A stretch of DNA of 64,000 nucleotides from Xanthobacteraceae bacterium (GCA_023954195.1 JAMLIK010000002.1:744001-808000); one strand, 5' to 3'; shown: positions 33,258-43,220, counted from the first letter of the stretch. Notes: generated by a model not told the origin, from the letters alone. Made by a program: numbers and translations.

Positions 33258-33327
33258 ATTTTCGGGTTGATAATTCGTGCTCGAAACGAATTTCCGGTCA
33301 GGCTTTCGGCGTGATGCCACCGGCCGC

Positions 33328-33744
33328 TTAGACATCCGCCCGCGCCGCCCTGCCGATGCGGCCGAGGTGGGTGAAGCGGAAGCCGCGATCGTATTTCAGG
33401 CCGAGGCCGAGCGCGCGGTCGATGCCGATGTGGGCCATCCAGATCATCGACACCGACAGCGTCATCGGCATCATCAGGGCGAAGCCGATCACCGACAGGA
33501 TCAGCGCGGGCAGGTAGGTGTGCATGGCGTTGTAGGCCGTGGCGCCCGCCCGAGGGCCGATGAGGTAGCCGAGCAGGCCCAAGTCGGGCACGAGGAACAG
33601 CGCCGCGTAGAGCCACCACGAGCCTCCCCACAGCCCGTAGAGCAGCGTCATGCCGGCGAACAGCGTCAGTCCCTCGATCCGCAACAACGTGTTGACGCCT
33701 CCGGTGGTGGCGCCGGTGGCGGGGTCGGTCGGGGCTGCGGTCAC
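33328..33744 (-). CDS. DUF4260-family membrane protein
   Basis: 138 residues from GTG 33744, which has AGGAGAG about 7 bases upstream. A longer open frame extends to 34011 but runs through a dispersed repeat and is not protein-like. Three to four hydrophobic segments (LTLFAGMTLLYGLWG, WLYAALFLVPDLGLLGYLIG, ILSVIGFALMMPMTL) and the ending HIGIDRALGLGLKYDRGFRFTHLG match DUF4260. Function is unknown. Confidence 0.82.
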   Translation of the reverse strand: MTAAPTDPATGATTGGVNTLLRIEGLTLFAGMTLLYGLWGGSWWLYAALFLVPDLGLLGYLIGPRAGATAYNAMHTYLPALILSVIGFALMMPMTLSVSMIWMAHIGIDRALGLGLKYDRGFRFTHLGRIGRAARADV

Positions 33745-33771
33745 GGCGGCTCTCCTGTTCGGTCGGGGGAC

Positions 33772-33840
33772 TCTAGTTTCTTGTTTTGACGCGTTTTCTT
33801 CACGCGAACCGGTATCCACTTCGCTCGAAAACGCTCTGGA
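33772..33840. repeat. dispersed GCGTTTTC...GAAAACGC repeat, copy E1
   Basis: The stretch reads GACGCGTTTTCTTCACGCGA then CCGGTATCCACTTCGCTCGA then AAACGC. The arms GCGTTTTC and GAAAACGC can pair. A reversed, diverged copy is at 52791-52860. It lies in the gap between the divergent DUF4260 and pccB genes. Confidence 0.75.
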
Positions 33841-33965
33841 GCATAGCGGTTTCGGCCGCCGCTTGCATCGTTTCCCCGGTTTCCATCCCTGAAAACCCCG
33901 TGATAGAACGCTTCGACGACGTACCGGGGGCGGCGCCCGCCGCCCGTATCGACTGGCTGGGACCG

Positions 33966-35498
33966 ATGACCGAAATTCTGGAATCTCTTGAGGCGAGGCG
34001 CGCCGGGGCAAAACTCGGCGGCGGCGAAAAGCGCATCGAGGCGCAGCACAAGCGCGGCAAGCTGACCGCGCGCGAGCGCATCGAGGTGCTGCTCGACAAG
34101 GGCTCCTTCGAGGAGTTCGACATGTTCGTCGAGCACCGCTCGACCGAGTTCGGCATGGAGAAGACCAAGGTCCCCGGCGACGGCGTGGTCACCGGCTGGG
34201 GCACCGTCAACGGCCGCAAGGTGTTCGTGTTCGCCAAGGACTTCACGGTGTTCGGCGGCTCGCTGTCGGAGACCCACGCGCTCAAGATCACCAAGTTGCA
34301 GGACATGGCGATGAAGGCGCGCTCGCCGATCATCGGCCTGTACGACGCCGGCGGCGCGCGTATTCAGGAAGGCGTCGCGGCGCTCGCCGGCTATTCCTAC
34401 GTGTTCCGCCGCAACGTGCAGGCGTCCGGCGTGATCCCGCAGATCAGCGTCATCATGGGGCCGTGCGCCGGCGGAGACGTCTATTCGCCGGCGATGACCG
34501 ACTTCATCTTCATGGTGAAGGGCACCAGCTACATGTTCGTCACCGGCCCGGACGTGGTGAAAACCGTGACCAACGAGGTGGTGACGGCGGAGGAACTCGG
34601 CGGCGCCTCGGTGCACGCCACAAAGTCCTCGATCGCCGACGGCGCGTTCGACAACGACGTCGAGACGCTGTTGCAGATGCGCCGGCTGTTGAACTTCCTG
34701 CCGTCGAACAATTCCGACGGCGTGCCGGAATGGCCGAGCTTCGACGACATCGAGCGGGTCGACAATTCGCTCGACACGCTGATCCCCGACAATCCGAACG
34801 TGCCCTACGACATCAAGGAGTTGATCCTCAAGGTGGTGGACGAGGGCGATTTCTTCGAGCTTGCGCCCACCTTCGCCAGGAACATCGTCACCGGCTTCGG
34901 CCGCGTCGGCGGCCGCACGGTCGGCTTCGTCGCCAACCAGCCGATGGTGCTGGCCGGCGTGCTCGATTCTGACGCCTCGCGCAAGGCGGCGCGCTTTGTC
35001 CGTTTTTGCGATGCCTTCAACATCCCGATCGTCACCTTCGTCGACGTGCCGGGCTTTCTGCCGGGCACCGCGCAGGAATATGGCGGCCTCATCAAGCACG
35101 GCGCGAAGCTGCTGTTCGCCTATTCGCAATGTACCGTGCCGCTGGTCACCGTCATCACCCGCAAGGCTTACGGCGGTGCGTTCGACGTGATGGCCTCGAA
35201 GGAAATCGGCGCCGACATGAACTACGCCTGGCCGACCGCGCAGATCGCGGTGATGGGGGCCAAGGGCGCGGTCGAGATCATCTTCCGCGCCGACATGAAC
35301 GATCCCGACAAGATCGCCGCGCGCACCAAGGAATACGAGGACCGCTTCCTGTCGCCGTTCGTCGCCGCCGAGCGCGGCTACATCGACGACGTCATCATGC
35401 CGCATTCGACCCGCCGACGCATCGCCCGCGCGCTCGCCATGCTGCGCGACAAGAAGGTGGAAATTCCGGCGAAGAAACACGACAACCTGCCGCTGTGA
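33966..35498 (+). CDS. pccB: propionyl-CoA carboxylase beta chain (acyl-CoA carboxylase carboxyltransferase)
   Basis: 510 residues from ATG 33966. It transfers carboxyl from biotin to propionyl-CoA, making methylmalonyl-CoA. The two crotonase-like halves are complete: [30 protein letters not shown] and [17 protein letters not shown] in the first, and [20 protein letters not shown] and [13 protein letters not shown] in the second. The biotin carboxylase partner (pccA) is not in the window. The downstream channel gene may be in the same transcript. Confidence 0.94.
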   Translation: MTEILESLEARRAGAKLGGGEKRIEAQHKRGKLTARERIEVLLDKGSFEEFDMFVEHRSTEFGMEKTKVPGDGVVTGWGTVNGRKVFVFAKDFTVFGGSLSETHALKITKLQDMAMKARSPIIGLYDAGGARIQEGVAALAGYSYVFRRNVQASGVIPQISVIMGPCAGGDVYSPAMTDFIFMVKGTSYMFVTGPDVVKTVTNEVVTAEELGGASVHATKSSIADGAFDNDVETLLQMRRLLNFLPSNNSDGVPEWPSFDDIERVDNSLDTLIPDNPNVPYDIKELILKVVDEGDFFELAPTFARNIVTGFGRVGGRTVGFVANQPMVLAGVLDSDASRKAARFVRFCDAFNIPIVTFVDVPGFLPGTAQEYGGLIKHGAKLLFAYSQCTVPLVTVITRKAYGGAFDVMASKEIGADMNYAWPTAQIAVMGAKGAVEIIFRADMNDPDKIAARTKEYEDRFLSPFVAAERGYIDDVIMPHSTRRRIARALAMLRDKKVEIPAKKHDNLPL

Positions 35499-35529
35499 GC
35501 GGCGGCGAGCGGGCGTCGGGGAGGTTCCT

Positions 35530-36159
35530 CTGCACAGCGATCTGGTTCTCTACGCGCTGTCGCTGGTGGGATTCGTCGCGGAAGCCATGACCGCGGCGCT
35601 CGCCGCCGGCCGCCGCAACATGGACTGGATCGGTGTCGCGCTGCTCGGCTGCGTCACCGCGCTCGGCGGCGGCTCGGTGCGCGACGTGCTGCTCGGGCAT
35701 CACCCGCTGTTGTGGGTCGAGCATCCCTGGCTGCTCGGGCTGACCGCCGTTTCGGCGCTGCTGACGATCGCGGTCGCGCGCTTCATGCAGCGGTTGCGCA
35801 TGACCTTTCTGGTGCTCGACGCCATTGGGCTCGTGGTCTTCACCATTCTCGGCTGCAAGGTGGCGCTGATAATGCAGGTGCCGCTGATGATCGTCATCGT
35901 CGCGGGAATGATTACCGGCTGCGTCGGCGGCGTGCTGCGCGACGTCCTGTGCAACGACGTGCCGCTGCTGTTTCGCAGCGAGCTTTACGCCAGCGTTTCG
36001 GTGGTGGTCGGGATCGTCTATGTCGGCGGGGTCTGGTTGCAGTTCAATCACGACCTCGTCGCGCTGGTGGCGCTGGCGGTCGGGCTGACGTTCCGGCTCA
36101 TGGCCATCGCCTTCAAATGGGAGATGCCGAAGTTCGTCTACGACGCCGACCTGCATTGA
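35530..36159 (+). CDS. trimeric intracellular cation (TRIC) channel family protein
   Basis: About 209 residues, seven predicted membrane helices, with two internally repeated glycine motifs: GGGSVRDVLLG and GGVLRDVLC. The family forms homotrimeric cation channels. The start is unusual: no ATG, GTG or TTG lies ahead of the first helix. CTG 35530 has GGGGAGG 5 bases upstream and would give LHSDLVLYALSLVGFVAEAM, which fits the family N-terminus. The next options, GTG 35566 or ATG 35587, would cut into the first helix. Confidence 0.85.
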   Translation: MHSDLVLYALSLVGFVAEAMTAALAAGRRNMDWIGVALLGCVTALGGGSVRDVLLGHHPLLWVEHPWLLGLTAVSALLTIAVARFMQRLRMTFLVLDAIGLVVFTILGCKVALIMQVPLMIVIVAGMITGCVGGVLRDVLCNDVPLLFRSELYASVSVVVGIVYVGGVWLQFNHDLVALVALAVGLTFRLMAIAFKWEMPKFVYDADLH

Positions 36160-36204
36160 GGTTATGTGGTAGCATTCCATCACAACCGGCAAGGATGGCA
36201 GGCC

Positions 36205-37026
36205 ATGGCGATATCGGTTTCAGAAAAGCGCGCGGCATTCCGGCGGCTGCACCAAAGCGGCTGTTTCGTGATTCCCAACCCGTGGGATGTAGGTTCCGCC
36301 CGCGCCTTGCAACATCTTGGCTTCAAGGCGCTGGCCTCGACCAGCGCCGGCTACGCCTGGTCGACCGGGCGCGCCGACAACAAGGTGACTTGCGACGACG
36401 TGATCGATCATCTGGCGCGGCTGTGCGCCGCCGTCGATCTGCCGGTCAACGCCGATTTCGAGGGCGGGTTCGCCGACGCGCCGGATGGCGTCGCGGCCAA
36501 CGTGACGCGGGCGGTCGCGACCGGCGTCGCCGGATTGTCGATCGAGGATTCCACCGGCGACAAGGCGAAGCCGCTTTACGACCGCGCGCTGGCGGTGGAG
36601 CGCATCAAAGCCGCCCGCGCGGCCATCGACGCAAGCGGCGCGGACGTCATGCTGGTCGGGCGCTGCGAGAGCTTCCTGGTCGGCCAACCCGATCTCGACC
36701 TGGTGCTGGATCGCCTTACAGCCTATTCGGCCGCCGGCGCGGATTGCCTCTACGCGCCGGGCATCCGCGCGCCCGAACAGATTTCGGCGGTGGTCAAGGC
36801 GGTGGCTCCGAAGCCGGTCAACCTGCTGATCGGCTGGCCCGGCGGATTGACCGTCGCCGAGGCGGCCAGCCTCGGCGTCCGCCGCATCAGCGTCGGCGGC
36901 GCGCTCGCGCGCGTGGCGTGGGGTTCATTCATGCGCGCCGCGCGCGACATTCTCGATACCGGATCGTTCGAACAGTTCGCGCAAGGCCATCCCGGAGCCG
37001 AGTTGAACCGGTTGTTCGGCGGCTGA
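36205..37026 (+). CDS. isocitrate lyase/phosphoenolpyruvate mutase family protein
   Basis: 273 residues from ATG 36205 (AAGGA upstream). Beta/alpha-barrel enzyme: IPNPWDVGSARAL, NADFEGGFAD (metal-binding acidic residues), GLSIEDSTGD, and MLVGRCESFLVG. The classical KKCGH motif of isocitrate lyase is absent, so it is more like the carboxy-PEP mutase/oxaloacetate-hydrolase side. The substrate is unknown. Confidence 0.85.
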   Translation: MAISVSEKRAAFRRLHQSGCFVIPNPWDVGSARALQHLGFKALASTSAGYAWSTGRADNKVTCDDVIDHLARLCAAVDLPVNADFEGGFADAPDGVAANVTRAVATGVAGLSIEDSTGDKAKPLYDRALAVERIKAARAAIDASGADVMLVGRCESFLVGQPDLDLVLDRLTAYSAAGADCLYAPGIRAPEQISAVVKAVAPKPVNLLIGWPGGLTVAEAASLGVRRISVGGALARVAWGSFMRAARDILDTGSFEQFAQGHPGAELNRLFGG

Positions 37027-37061
37027 GCGCGCGGAGGAGGTGCGCGCGCTCGCGCCGGGAC

Positions 37062-37517
37062 CTACTGCGCCTTGCCGCCATTGCTCGCCGGCGGGGGCGA
37101 CGACGGTGACGGCGATGGTTGTGCTGGCGCCGCGCCGGTGGTCACGCCGGGCTGACTGTTGGGCGGCTGGTTGTTGGACGGCGTCACGTCGCGCACGCCC
37201 GGCGCCACGGGCGGCCGGGACTGGTCGGCCAGGTTGGGGTTGGCTGCGCCGCGATCGGATTTCGGCGTCGATGTGGATTGCGACGTCGATGTCGTGGCCG
37301 GTGTGCCGGTCGGCTCGCTGCTGTTGAGGCCATAAAATACCGCGCCGAGGATGACCGCGGCGACCACCGCATACAGGGCGATGCGTGTGGGGCTGGCCGG
37401 CCCTTCCGACAATTCCGGATCGGGCTGCAATTCATTGTCGAGCAACGGCGCGTCGGGCGGCGTCTCGTCGCGGCGTGTGGGGCGGAACGGATCTTGCGGG
37501 TCGCGTTCGTAAGCCAT
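37062..37517 (-). CDS. single-helix membrane protein with a Pro/Ser/Thr-rich outer part
   Basis: 151 residues. A charged 44-residue N-terminus, one membrane helix (IALYAVVAAVILGAVFYGL) and a low-complexity C-terminus rich in Pro, Ser, Thr and Asn, probably in the periplasm. A strong Shine-Dalgarno (AAAGGAG) precedes the ATG. It is convergent with the PEP mutase-like gene. The family is unknown to me. Confidence 0.7.
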   Translation of the reverse strand: MAYERDPQDPFRPTRRDETPPDAPLLDNELQPDPELSEGPASPTRIALYAVVAAVILGAVFYGLNSSEPTGTPATTSTSQSTSTPKSDRGAANPNLADQSRPPVAPGVRDVTPSNNQPPNSQPGVTTGAAPAQPSPSPSSPPPASNGGKAQ

Positions 37518-37880
37518 GGTTGCTGCGCTCCTTTATCTGCCGGGGTCAATGCCAGGGCGCGCGAAGCGTTCCGGGCGGAACCCGCGCGGTCACCGGACCA
37601 TCGCCGCCGCCGTTGTTCCGGCATTTTGCCGCGCTGCAAAACGCGAAGCCGGCGCGACCATGATTTCAGGGTTGGCAATGCAGCCAAAAAATATCGCGGC
37701 GGACGACATCTTTCACAACGAAACATCGGGTTTTCGGAATGAAATTGTGATCTGCGCGCGCGGCGTGGCACGGTTGCGATTTGTCGTGCACTAGGGGCAA
37801 AAACGGACGTAGACTGCTTCTAAAGTATTGAGTCATCGGTTCGAAAACAAACATCCTTGCGGGTGCAAAAAGAGGGCGGA
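37518..37880. other. divergent spacer before the indolepyruvate oxidoreductase gene
   Basis: 363 bases separate two divergent starts. The left end holds the Shine-Dalgarno of the minus-strand gene and the right end (GAGGGCGGA) that of the oxidoreductase. Positions 37660-37860 are clearly more AT-rich than the surroundings and should hold both promoters. No box pair is convincing, and no RNA gene or repeat was seen. Confidence 0.4.
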
Positions 37881-40800
37881 ATGGGAATCAACCAGGGTCC
37901 GATCAGTCTCGATCAGAAATACACCCAAGAATCCGGTCACGTTTTTCTCACGGGCATTCAGGCGCTGGTCCGGCTGCCGATGGCCCAGATCCGGCGCGAC
38001 CGCGCCAACGGACTGAACACCGCCGGATTCGTCACCGGCTATCGCGGCTCGCCGCTCGGCGGCTACGATCAGCAGTTGACGGCGGCGCGCAAGCACCTTG
38101 AGCGGTACAACGTCAAATTCCAGCCCGGCGTCAACGAGGACCTCGCCGCCACCGCGATCTGGGGCTCGCAGCAACTCAATCTGTCGCCGGGCGCGCGGCA
38201 CGACGGCGTCGTCGGCATCTGGTACGGCAAGGGCCCCGGCGTCGACCGCTGCGGCGACGTGTTCCGCCACGGCAACGCCGCGGGCTCCGCGAAGAACGGC
38301 GGCGTGCTGTGCCTCGCCGGCGACGACCACGGCGCGAAATCCTCCACCGTGCCGCATCAGTCCGACCACGCCTTCATCTCGGCCTTGATGCCGTATCTCT
38401 ATCCGTCCAGCATCCACGAGATGATCCAGATGGGGACGCTCGGCATCGCGATGTCGCGCTACTCCGGCTGCTGGGTCGGCATGAAGGTAATCACCGAGAC
38501 GGTGGAGACCACCGCCGAGATCGACCTCGCCGACGAACTGGCGCCGTTCGTGATCCCGACCGATTTCGAGATGCCGCCGGGCGGCCTCAATTTGCGCTGG
38601 CCCGACGACCGCTACGAGCAGGACCGAAGGCTTCAGGACTACAAGGGTTTCGCCGCCATCGCCTTCGCCCGCGCCAACAGGATCAACCGCGTCACCATGG
38701 ATTCGCCGAACGCGCGCTACGGCATCATGGCGTCCGGCAAGAGCTACGAGGATGTGCGGCAGGCGTTGCGCGAACTCGGCATCACCGAGCAGGTGGCGGC
38801 GCGCATCGGCCTGCGGCTCTACAAGATCGGCATGCCGTGGCCGCTGGAGCCGGAAGGCGTGCGGCAGTTCGCGGTCGGCTTGCAGGAGATCTTCATCGTC
38901 GAGGAGCGGCGCGAGATCGTCGAGAACCAGGTCAAGCAGGAGCTGTTCAACTGGCGCGACGACGTGCGCCCGCGCATCATCGGCAAGATGGACGATCACG
39001 ACAAGCGCTTCCTGCCGTTCGCGGAAGAACTCGGCGTCGCCAACATCGCGACATCGCTGGCGGACCGTCTGCTGGCGATGGAGATCGACCCCGAGATCGC
39101 GGCGCTGATCCGCGCCCGCGCCGACTGGTTCCACGGCCGCGCCGCCTCGCAGGTGCAGCCGGCGGTGCCGGTGGCGCGCGTGCCGTATTTCTGTTCGGGA
39201 TGCCCGCACAACACCTCGACCAAGGTGCCGGAAGGCAGCCGCGCCATGGCCGGCATCGGCTGCCATTTCATGGCGCTGTGGATGGATCGCTCGACCGAGA
39301 CCTTCACGCACATGGGGGGCGAGGGCGTCACCTGGGTCGGCATCGCGCCGTTCACCGACGAGCAGCACGTGTTCGCCAATCTCGGCGACGGCACTTACTT
39401 CCATTCCGGCAGCCTGGCGATCCGGCAGGCGATCGCCTCGAAGGCCAACATCACCTACAAGATTCTTTACAACGATGCGACCGCGATGACCGGCGGCCAG
39501 CATGTCGACGGCGAGTTATCGCCGCAGCAGATCACCTTCCAGCTTCACAGCGAGGGCATCCGCGACATCTACCTGGTCTCGGAGCATCCGGAGGACTATC
39601 CGTCGTCCACCATCGCCCCCGGCGTCAAGACCGCGCATCGCGACGATCTCGACACGGTGATGAAGACGCTGCGCGAGACGAAGGGCTGCTCGGCCATCGT
39701 GTTCGTGCAGACCTGCGCCGCCGAAAAGCGCCGCCGCCGCAAGCGCGGCATCATGGAGGATCCGGCGCGCCGGGTCGTCATCAACCCGGCGGTGTGCGAG
39801 GGCTGCGGCGACTGCTCGGTGCAATCGAATTGCATCTCGGTGGAGCCGCTGGAAACCGAACTCGGCCGCAAGCGCGCCATCAATCAGTCGAGTTGCAACA
39901 AGGATTATTCCTGCGTCAAGGGTTTCTGCCCGTCGTTCGTCTATGTCGACGGCGGCCGCCCGCGCAAGCGCGCGGCGATGGACGTGTCGGCGCTCGCCGG
40001 CGACCTGCCGGAGCCGGCCGCGCGGCCGTCGCTGGAAAAGCCCTACAACATCGCGGTGGGCGGCGTCGGCGGCACCGGCGTCCTGACCATCGGCGCGCTG
40101 CTCGGCATGGCCGCCCATATCGAGGGCAAGGCCAGCATGATCCTCGACATGAGTGGCCTCGCCCAGAAGGGCGGCGCGGTGCTGAGCCATGTCCGGCTGT
40201 CGAAAAACACCGACGACGTGAAAACCTCGCGCATCGTCACCGGATCCGCCGATCTCCTGATCGCCGCCGACGAGGTGATGGCGATTTCCAAGGAGACGCT
40301 GACATTGTGCGATGCCGGCCGCACCCACGGCGTCGTCAACACCCACCTGATCCCGATCGCCGACTTCATTCACAATCGCGACTTCGATTTCCAGAACCGC
40401 AAGGTCGACAGCGTGCTGCAAGGCGCGCTGGCCCGTGAATCCGCCTTCATGGATTTCACCAAGATCGCGGAAGGGCTGCTGGGCGACGCCATCGCCACCA
40501 ACATGATGATGCTGGGTTATGCCTACCAGCAGGGCCGGCTGCCGCTGTCGGGGCAGTCGCTGTTGCAGGCCATCGAGATCAACGGGGTGGGGATCAAGAT
40601 GAACACCCAGGCGTTCCAGTTGGGGCGTCTGGCGGCGGCCGACCCGGCGCGGCTGGCGCAGATGATTAAGGGCAGGGACGAAGTCGCCGCGCCGAAGACG
40701 CTCGACGCCATGTCGCTCGACGAGATCGTCGCGCATCGCGTGAAGCTTCTGACCGACTACCAGAACGCAGGCTTGGCCAGCGCCTATCGCAAGGTGGTGG

Positions 40801-41375
40801 ACCAGGTGAAGACGGTGGCCCGGCAGCATGGCTTCGACGAGGCGCTGCCGCGCGCGGTCGCGATCAACTACGCCAAGCTGCTCGCCTACAAGGACGAATA
40901 CGAGGTGGCGCGGCTCTACACCGACGGCGGCTTCCAGAAGCTGCTGCGCGAACAGTTCGAGGGCGACTACAAGCTCACCTTCAACCTCGCGCCGCCGATC
41001 CTGTCGGCGGAGCTCGATGTGCAGGGCCGGCCGCTGAAGCGGCAGTTCGGCCCGCGGATCCTGCCGCTGTTCCGGCTGCTGGCGAAGATGAAGGGGCTGC
41101 GCGGCACGCCGTTCGACGTCTTCGGCTACAACAAGGACCGCAAGATGGAGCGCGAACTGATCGCGGGCTACGAGCGCGACATCGAGACGGTGCTGCGGCT
41201 GGTGTCGCCGGCCAACATCGAGATCGCCGTCGAATTGCTGTCGCTGCCGGACCGCATCCGCGGCTACGGGCCGGTCAAGGAGAAGGCGGTGCAGGACACC
41301 CGCGCCCGCTACCAGCAACTGGCCAAGGATCTGGTCAACCCGCCGCCGGCGGCGCGGCAGATGGCGGCGGAATAA
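37881..41375 (+). CDS. indolepyruvate ferredoxin oxidoreductase, fused alpha-beta-gamma chain
   Basis: 1164 residues from ATG 37881. It oxidatively decarboxylates aryl-pyruvates (and possibly branched 2-oxoacids) to acyl-CoA, passing electrons to ferredoxin. It has a TPP-binding core (CPHNTSTKVP near residue 436; NDATAMTGGQHVDG). A two-cluster 4Fe-4S segment begins at Cys639 (CEGCGDCSVQSNC, then CNKDYSCVKGFCP). The gamma domain follows (GVGGTGVLTIGALLGMAAH). This one-chain form is usual in aerobic proteobacteria. It opens the catabolic region. Confidence 0.93.
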   Translation: MGINQGPISLDQKYTQESGHVFLTGIQALVRLPMAQIRRDRANGLNTAGFVTGYRGSPLGGYDQQLTAARKHLERYNVKFQPGVNEDLAATAIWGSQQLNLSPGARHDGVVGIWYGKGPGVDRCGDVFRHGNAAGSAKNGGVLCLAGDDHGAKSSTVPHQSDHAFISALMPYLYPSSIHEMIQMGTLGIAMSRYSGCWVGMKVITETVETTAEIDLADELAPFVIPTDFEMPPGGLNLRWPDDRYEQDRRLQDYKGFAAIAFARANRINRVTMDSPNARYGIMASGKSYEDVRQALRELGITEQVAARIGLRLYKIGMPWPLEPEGVRQFAVGLQEIFIVEERREIVENQVKQELFNWRDDVRPRIIGKMDDHDKRFLPFAEELGVANIATSLADRLLAMEIDPEIAALIRARADWFHGRAASQVQPAVPVARVPYFCSGCPHNTSTKVPEGSRAMAGIGCHFMALWMDRSTETFTHMGGEGVTWVGIAPFTDEQHVFANLGDGTYFHSGSLAIRQAIASKANITYKILYNDATAMTGGQHVDGELSPQQITFQLHSEGIRDIYLVSEHPEDYPSSTIAPGVKTAHRDDLDTVMKTLRETKGCSAIVFVQTCAAEKRRRRKRGIMEDPARRVVINPAVCEGCGDCSVQSNCISVEPLETELGRKRAINQSSCNKDYSCVKGFCPSFVYVDGGRPRKRAAMDVSALAGDLPEPAARPSLEKPYNIAVGGVGGTGVLTIGALLGMAAHIEGKASMILDMSGLAQKGGAVLSHVRLSKNTDDVKTSRIVTGSADLLIAADEVMAISKETLTLCDAGRTHGVVNTHLIPIADFIHNRDFDFQNRKVDSVLQGALARESAFMDFTKIAEGLLGDAIATNMMMLGYAYQQGRLPLSGQSLLQAIEINGVGIKMNTQAFQLGRLAAADPARLAQMIKGRDEVAAPKTLDAMSLDEIVAHRVKLLTDYQNAGLASAYRKVVDQVKTVARQHGFDEALPRAVAINYAKLLAYKDEYEVARLYTDGGFQKLLREQFEGDYKLTFNLAPPILSAELDVQGRPLKRQFGPRILPLFRLLAKMKGLRGTPFDVFGYNKDRKMERELIAGYERDIETVLRLVSPANIEIAVELLSLPDRIRGYGPVKEKAVQDTRARYQQLAKDLVNPPPAARQMAAE

Positions 41376-41384
41376 CAATCCCGA

Positions 41385-41411
41385 CGTCGTCCCCCCTGCG
41401 CGGGGACGACG
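41385..41411. repeat. short copy A4 of the GTCGTCC repeat
   Basis: CGTCGTCCCCCC then TGCG then CGGGGACGACG, directly behind the oxidoreductase stop. The flank GACGACGATTGTGGGGTTGA matches copy A3. It is only a remnant of the full element. Confidence 0.65.
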
Positions 41412-41530
41412 ATTGTGGGGTTGAAGATCCCCCAACTCAATCTCATGGCACGGAATATTTCCGCGCTTGCCAAGCCGGCGCGGACGGGCGAGAAAATCCG
41501 CCGGGGACCCAACGCCAGCGGAGACAGCTT

Positions 41531-42688
41531 TTGACGATCAAGGGCAAGGCCTATATCGCCGGGATCTTTGAGCATCCCACCCGGCACGCGCCGGATAAAT
41601 CCACCGCGCAGCTGCATGCCGAGGTTGCCAAGGGCGCGATCGAGGACGCCGGGCTGACCATCGACGACGTCGACGGCTATTTCTGCGCGGGCGACGCCCC
41701 CGGCGGCGCCTGGCCGATGGTGGACTACCTCGGGTTCAACACCCGGAAACTGCGCCACATCGATTCCACCGAAACCGGCGGCTGCTCCTACATCATCCAC
41801 ATCGGCCACGCCGCCGAGGCCATCGCCGCCGGCAAGTGCTCGGTGGCGTTGGTGACGCTGGCCGGCAAGCCGCGCACCAGCGTAATGCCGCCGCGCGCGG
41901 CCGGCGCGGAGGTTGATTTCGAGGCCGCCTACGGCGCCACCACCCATAACGCCTATGGCATGTGCGCCATGCGCCACATGCACGACTACGGCACCACCAG
42001 CGAGCAACTGGCCTGGATCAAGGTCGCGGCCTCGCATCATGCCCAGTACAATCCGCACGCCATGCTGAAGGACGTGGTCACCGTCGAGGACGTCGTCAAC
42101 TCGCCGATGATCTCCGATCCGCTGCATCGCATGGATTGCTGCGTCGTCACCGACGGCGGCGGCGCGCTGATCGTCACCACCCCCGAAATCGCCAAAAGCC
42201 TGAAGAAGCCGATGGTGCGCCTGATCGGCCACGGCGAGGCGATGAAGGGGCCGCGCGGCGGCCGCGACCTCGACCTCACCTACTCCGCCGGCGTGTGGTC
42301 CGGCCCGCGCGCCTTCGATGAGGCGGGCGTGACGCCGCAAGATATCAAGTACGCCTCGATCTACGACAGCTTCACCATCACGGTGCTGATGCAGCTTGAG
42401 GACCTCGGCTTCTGCAAGAAGGGCGAGGGCGGCAAGTTCGTCGCCGACGGCAACCTGATTTCCGGCGTCGGCAAATTGCCGTTCAACACCGACGGCGGCG
42501 GGCTGTGCAGCAACCATCCGGTCAATCGCGGCGGCATGACCAAGATCATCGAGGCGGTGCGGCAGTTGCGCGGCGAGGCTCATCCCAAGGTGCAGGTGCC
42601 GAACTGCGATCTCGCGCTGGTGCATGGCACCGGCGGCCTTCTCGGCGTGCGTCACGCCGCCTCTACCGCCGTTCTGGAGCGCGTGTGA
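41531..42688 (+). CDS. thiolase-fold acyl-CoA lyase/acetyltransferase (SCPx/Ltp-like)
   Basis: 385 residues from TTG 41531, with GGAG 7 bases upstream. Thiolase fold, with a nucleophile-type cysteine at Cys85 (ETGGCSYIIH). The C-terminal site reads CSNHPVNRGGM and not the GHPxGATG of biosynthetic thiolases. That variant, together with a DUF35 partner overlapping its stop by one base, matches the Ltp2/ChsH2-type pairs that act as retro-aldolases or thiolases on branched acyl-CoA. The exact reaction is inferred. Confidence 0.85.
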   Translation: MTIKGKAYIAGIFEHPTRHAPDKSTAQLHAEVAKGAIEDAGLTIDDVDGYFCAGDAPGGAWPMVDYLGFNTRKLRHIDSTETGGCSYIIHIGHAAEAIAAGKCSVALVTLAGKPRTSVMPPRAAGAEVDFEAAYGATTHNAYGMCAMRHMHDYGTTSEQLAWIKVAASHHAQYNPHAMLKDVVTVEDVVNSPMISDPLHRMDCCVVTDGGGALIVTTPEIAKSLKKPMVRLIGHGEAMKGPRGGRDLDLTYSAGVWSGPRAFDEAGVTPQDIKYASIYDSFTITVLMQLEDLGFCKKGEGGKFVADGNLISGVGKLPFNTDGGGLCSNHPVNRGGMTKIIEAVRQLRGEAHPKVQVPNCDLALVHGTGGLLGVRHAASTAVLERV

Positions 42689-43089
42689 TGAGCGAAGCGA
42701 AAACTCAAGACAAGAAATACCCCGCGCCGCAGGGCAACCCGGAAACGCAAGCGTTCTGGGACGCGGCGAAGCAGGGCAAGTTCCTCATCAAGCGCTGCAC
42801 CGCGTGCGGCGAGGCGCATTACTTTCCGCGGTCGATCTGTCCGTTCTGCTTCTCCGACAAGACGGCGTGGGAGGAGAGCGGCGGCGAGGGCGAGATTTAC
42901 ACCTTCAGCCTGATGCGGAAATCGCCGACCGGGCCGTATGCGATTGGCTACGTCAAGCTGAAGGAAGGTCCGGCGGTGCAGACCAATTTCGTCGATTGCG
43001 ATCTGGAGAAACTGAAGATCGGGCAAAAGGTGAAGGTGGTGTTCAAGCCGACCGACGGCGCGCCGCTGCCGTTCTTCACGCCGGTCTGA
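42688..43089 (+). CDS. DUF35 zinc-ribbon/OB-fold protein, partner of the thiolase
   Basis: 133 residues from ATG 42688, in a 1-base overlap (TGATG) with the thiolase. A rubredoxin-like zinc ribbon, CTACGEAHYFPRSICPFC (about residues 37-54), is followed by an OB fold that binds acyl-CoA (IYTFSLMRKSPTGPYAIGYV). In characterised systems such proteins complex with thiolase-like enzymes and are needed for activity. Confidence 0.88.
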   Translation: MSEAKTQDKKYPAPQGNPETQAFWDAAKQGKFLIKRCTACGEAHYFPRSICPFCFSDKTAWEESGGEGEIYTFSLMRKSPTGPYAIGYVKLKEGPAVQTNFVDCDLEKLKIGQKVKVVFKPTDGAPLPFFTPV

Positions 43090-43120
43090 ATGTGGCCCGT
43101 GGACTTTCAAAGCAACAACC

Positions 43121-43196
43121 CGTCATCCCCGCGCAGGCGGGGATCCAGTAAACGCGGGACTGGGAATACGGGATGCCCGCCTTCGCGGGCATGACG
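43121..43196. repeat. CGTCATCCCCGC palindromic repeat
   Basis: CGTCATCCCCGCGCAGGCGG at the left and CCCGCCTTCGCGGGCATGACG at the right, with GGATCCAGTAAACGCGGGAC between. It is related to, but distinct from, the GTCGTCC family, and sits in the gap before the MaoC gene. Confidence 0.75.
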
Positions 43197-43220
43197 ACAG
43201 AATCTGGAGGAACGACTCAC

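Noticed and set aside
33745-34011. N-terminal extension of the DUF4260 protein
   Set aside because: The extra 89 codons run through a dispersed repeat and into the pccB start on the other strand. A good Shine-Dalgarno supports GTG 33744.
41531-42688. Classical biosynthetic acetyl-CoA acetyltransferase
   Set aside because: The C-terminal GHPxGATG motif is replaced by NHPVNRGGM, and a DUF35 partner is coupled to it.
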